From Gammaproteobacteria bacterium (GTDB lineage Bacteria > Pseudomonadota > Gammaproteobacteria > UBA9214), in assembly GCA_003454335.1 (NCBI GenBank), contig DMKK01000255.1:1-14961 (forward strand): a DNA stretch of 14,961 nucleotides. The letters are read 5' to 3'. The notes beneath the pieces were generated by a model. It was given only the letters and a program-made list of their open reading frames with translations, did not search any database and was not told the origin of the DNA. Made by a program: the position numbers and the translations under genes. Shown here piece by piece: positions 13,787 to 14,961 of this stretch; position 1 is the first letter of the stretch; each line of letters opens with the position of its first letter.

Positions 13787-14906
13787 GACTCTGGCAACCA
13801 CAAACCTCCTTTCCGACTGGCTCACCCTTTACCACGCACCGGGCGTGGGTGCTGTGACCTTCCATCGCTTGCTGGAAAGGCACCCGACTCCGCATGACCT
13901 GCTGGATGCAGGCACAGAACAGTTGCGCAAACTTGGGCTGAAACAGGTCACCATTGATGCCCTGCGGCATCCTGATGAGGAAGCAATCGCACACGATCTC
14001 GAGTGGCACGAGAAAACAGGCAACCGGATTATGAACTGCAGGGATCCGGATTATCCTGCACTGTTGCTGCAAATACCCGCCCCTCCACCGCTGCTCTACG
14101 TCCACGGTAATACCGGTATTCTGGGTGAACCGCAACTGGCCATGGTTGGCAGTCGCAACCCGACCGCATCGGGACAGCGAATGGCAACTGAATTTGCACG
14201 CCACCTGTCCACTGCTGGCCTCGTAATTACCAGTGGCATGGCTCTGGGTATCGATGCCGCCAGTCACCAGGGTGCACTGGATGCCGGCTGCCCTACCATT
14301 GCAGTCATGGGTACCGGTCTTGATCGTGTTTACCCTGCACGCCACCGCGATCTCGCACGACAGATTGCCGAACAGGGTGCACTGGTATCCGAATTCCCCG
14401 TCGGCACTCCACCGCTTGCCGAGAATTTTCCTCGCCGCAACCGTGTCATCAGTGGTCTGTGTCTCGGTACGCTGGTTATTGAAGCGGCGCTGCGATCCGG
14501 CTCACTCATTAGCGCGCGTTATGCAGGCGAACAGGGACGCGAGGTATTTGCCATTCCTGGCTCGATTCATAACCCGCTGGCACGCGGCTGCCATCACCTG
14601 ATTCGCCAGGGAGCAAAGCTGGTTGAAACGGCGCAGGATGTAATCGATGAACTCGGCGCCCTTGCTGATGCCTGCATGGCCAACTCCCGGCCAGACGCAA
14701 CGGATGTGCAAGCCGGGCACACCCGGGAACTTGATGCCGAATACCTGCAACTTCTTGATAAGATTGAGTTTGATAACACATCTGTTGACCAGCTGGTAAC
14801 AAGGAGTGGATTGACGCCAGCCGAAGTTTCCTCCATGCTCCTGCAGCTGGAAATGAGCGGTTATATTGCATCCAGCCCTGGAGGGCTCTATAACAGATTG
14901 AAATAA
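13770..14906 (+). CDS. dprA: DNA-processing protein DprA (Smf)
   Basis: The 378-residue protein loads RecA onto incoming single-stranded DNA during natural transformation. It has an N-terminal SAM-like region (about 14-75, WLTLYHAPGVGAVTFHRLL). The Rossmann-like core (about 100-290) carries VGSRNPTASG (126-135), TSGMALGIDAASHQGAL, MGTGLDRVYPARH, FPRRNRVISGL (220-230) and SARYAGEQGREVFAIPG. The C-terminal winged-helix domain covers about 320-378. All core motifs are intact. It lies 82 nt after the LysM gene and 11 nt before smg. Its start codon lies in a strong hairpin, an unusual feature that may keep expression low or conditional. Whether the organism is competent cannot be judged from this window; dprA is widespread in non-competent species too. 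Confidence 0.97.
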   Translation: MAGSLSTLATTNLLSDWLTLYHAPGVGAVTFHRLLERHPTPHDLLDAGTEQLRKLGLKQVTIDALRHPDEEAIAHDLEWHEKTGNRIMNCRDPDYPALLLQIPAPPPLLYVHGNTGILGEPQLAMVGSRNPTASGQRMATEFARHLSTAGLVITSGMALGIDAASHQGALDAGCPTIAVMGTGLDRVYPARHRDLARQIAEQGALVSEFPVGTPPLAENFPRRNRVISGLCLGTLVIEAALRSGSLISARYAGEQGREVFAIPGSIHNPLARGCHHLIRQGAKLVETAQDVIDELGALADACMANSRPDATDVQAGHTRELDAEYLQLLDKIEFDNTSVDQLVTRSGLTPAEVSSMLLQLEMSGYIASSPGGLYNRLK

Positions 14907-14917
14907 AAGGCTAAATG

Positions 14918-14961
14918 ATGAAAGAAAACGTCTTCGACGTGCTGATGTACTTGTTTGAGAA
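14918..14961 (+). CDS. smg: Smg family protein (DUF494), N-terminal fragment
   Basis: Only 14 full codons are visible: MKENVFDVLMYLFE, cut off by the window edge. FDVLMYLFE is the conserved start of Smg, which follows smf/dprA in E. coli and many relatives. I chose ATG 14918 rather than the adjacent ATG 14915 because it is 7 nt from an AAAGG ribosome binding site (14906-14910). That site overlaps the dprA stop codon. The function of Smg is not well established. Confidence 0.85.
   Translation, partial: MKENVFDVLMYLFE

Noticed and set aside
13160..13825. 221-codon minus-strand frame across the LysM and dprA genes
   Set aside because: Antisense to two well-supported genes, with low-complexity, family-free sequence and no ribosome binding site.
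1..14961. CRISPR array, tRNA, rRNA, insertion sequence or prophage
   Set aside because: No evenly spaced direct repeats, cloverleaf sequences, transposase motifs or phage genes were seen by eye on either strand.

Overview
This window is a stretch of gammaproteobacterial chromosome with moderate GC. It is built around a conserved core, smg-dprA-(LysM) facing def-fmt-rsmB, which extends into a DUF4390 gene, ntrY-ntrX and trkA-trkH. The gene order, the protein families and the DsrE2/rhodanese pair at the left edge suggest a free-living gammaproteobacterium, possibly a sulfur oxidiser. The sulfur part is inference from two genes only. I see no tRNA, rRNA, CRISPR array, insertion sequence or prophage.

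Layout from left to right. Positions 1-423 (minus) hold the N-terminal part of a DsrE2-family protein with a near-consensus sigma70 promoter at 592-620 and a leader of about 160 nt. Positions 700-1125 (minus) hold a single-domain rhodanese. Positions 1390-2313 (plus) hold a lipid A / lysophospholipid-type acyltransferase that converges on trkH through a long inverted repeat. From 12450 down to 2390 on the minus strand runs an apparent operon: def, fmt, rsmB, DUF4390, ntrY, ntrX, trkA, trkH. It joins removal and addition of the formyl group in translation initiation, 16S rRNA m5C methylation, an envelope two-component system and K+ uptake. rsmB/DUF4390 and DUF4390/ntrY overlap. On the plus strand, divergent from def, lie a secreted LysM protein (12656-13687), dprA (13770-14906) and the first codons of smg (14918 onward).

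The most unusual structure is at the dprA start. A near-perfect 35-nt palindrome (13752-13786) would fold in mRNA into a 15-bp hairpin whose loop region holds the dprA ATG. An 18-codon upstream reading frame (13708-13764) ends inside the 5' arm, 5 nt before that ATG. This arrangement fits translational control of DprA (DNA uptake/recombination) by a leader peptide or by coupling. It could instead be a DNA operator. A second point of interest is NtrX, whose AAA+ domain has lost the Walker B acidic residue, the GAFTGA loop and one arginine-finger position, so it is probably not a sigma54 ATPase. A third is a short dispersed repeat, TAGCCCGCA(T/C)TTT, that supplies the stop codons of both the rhodanese gene and trkH.
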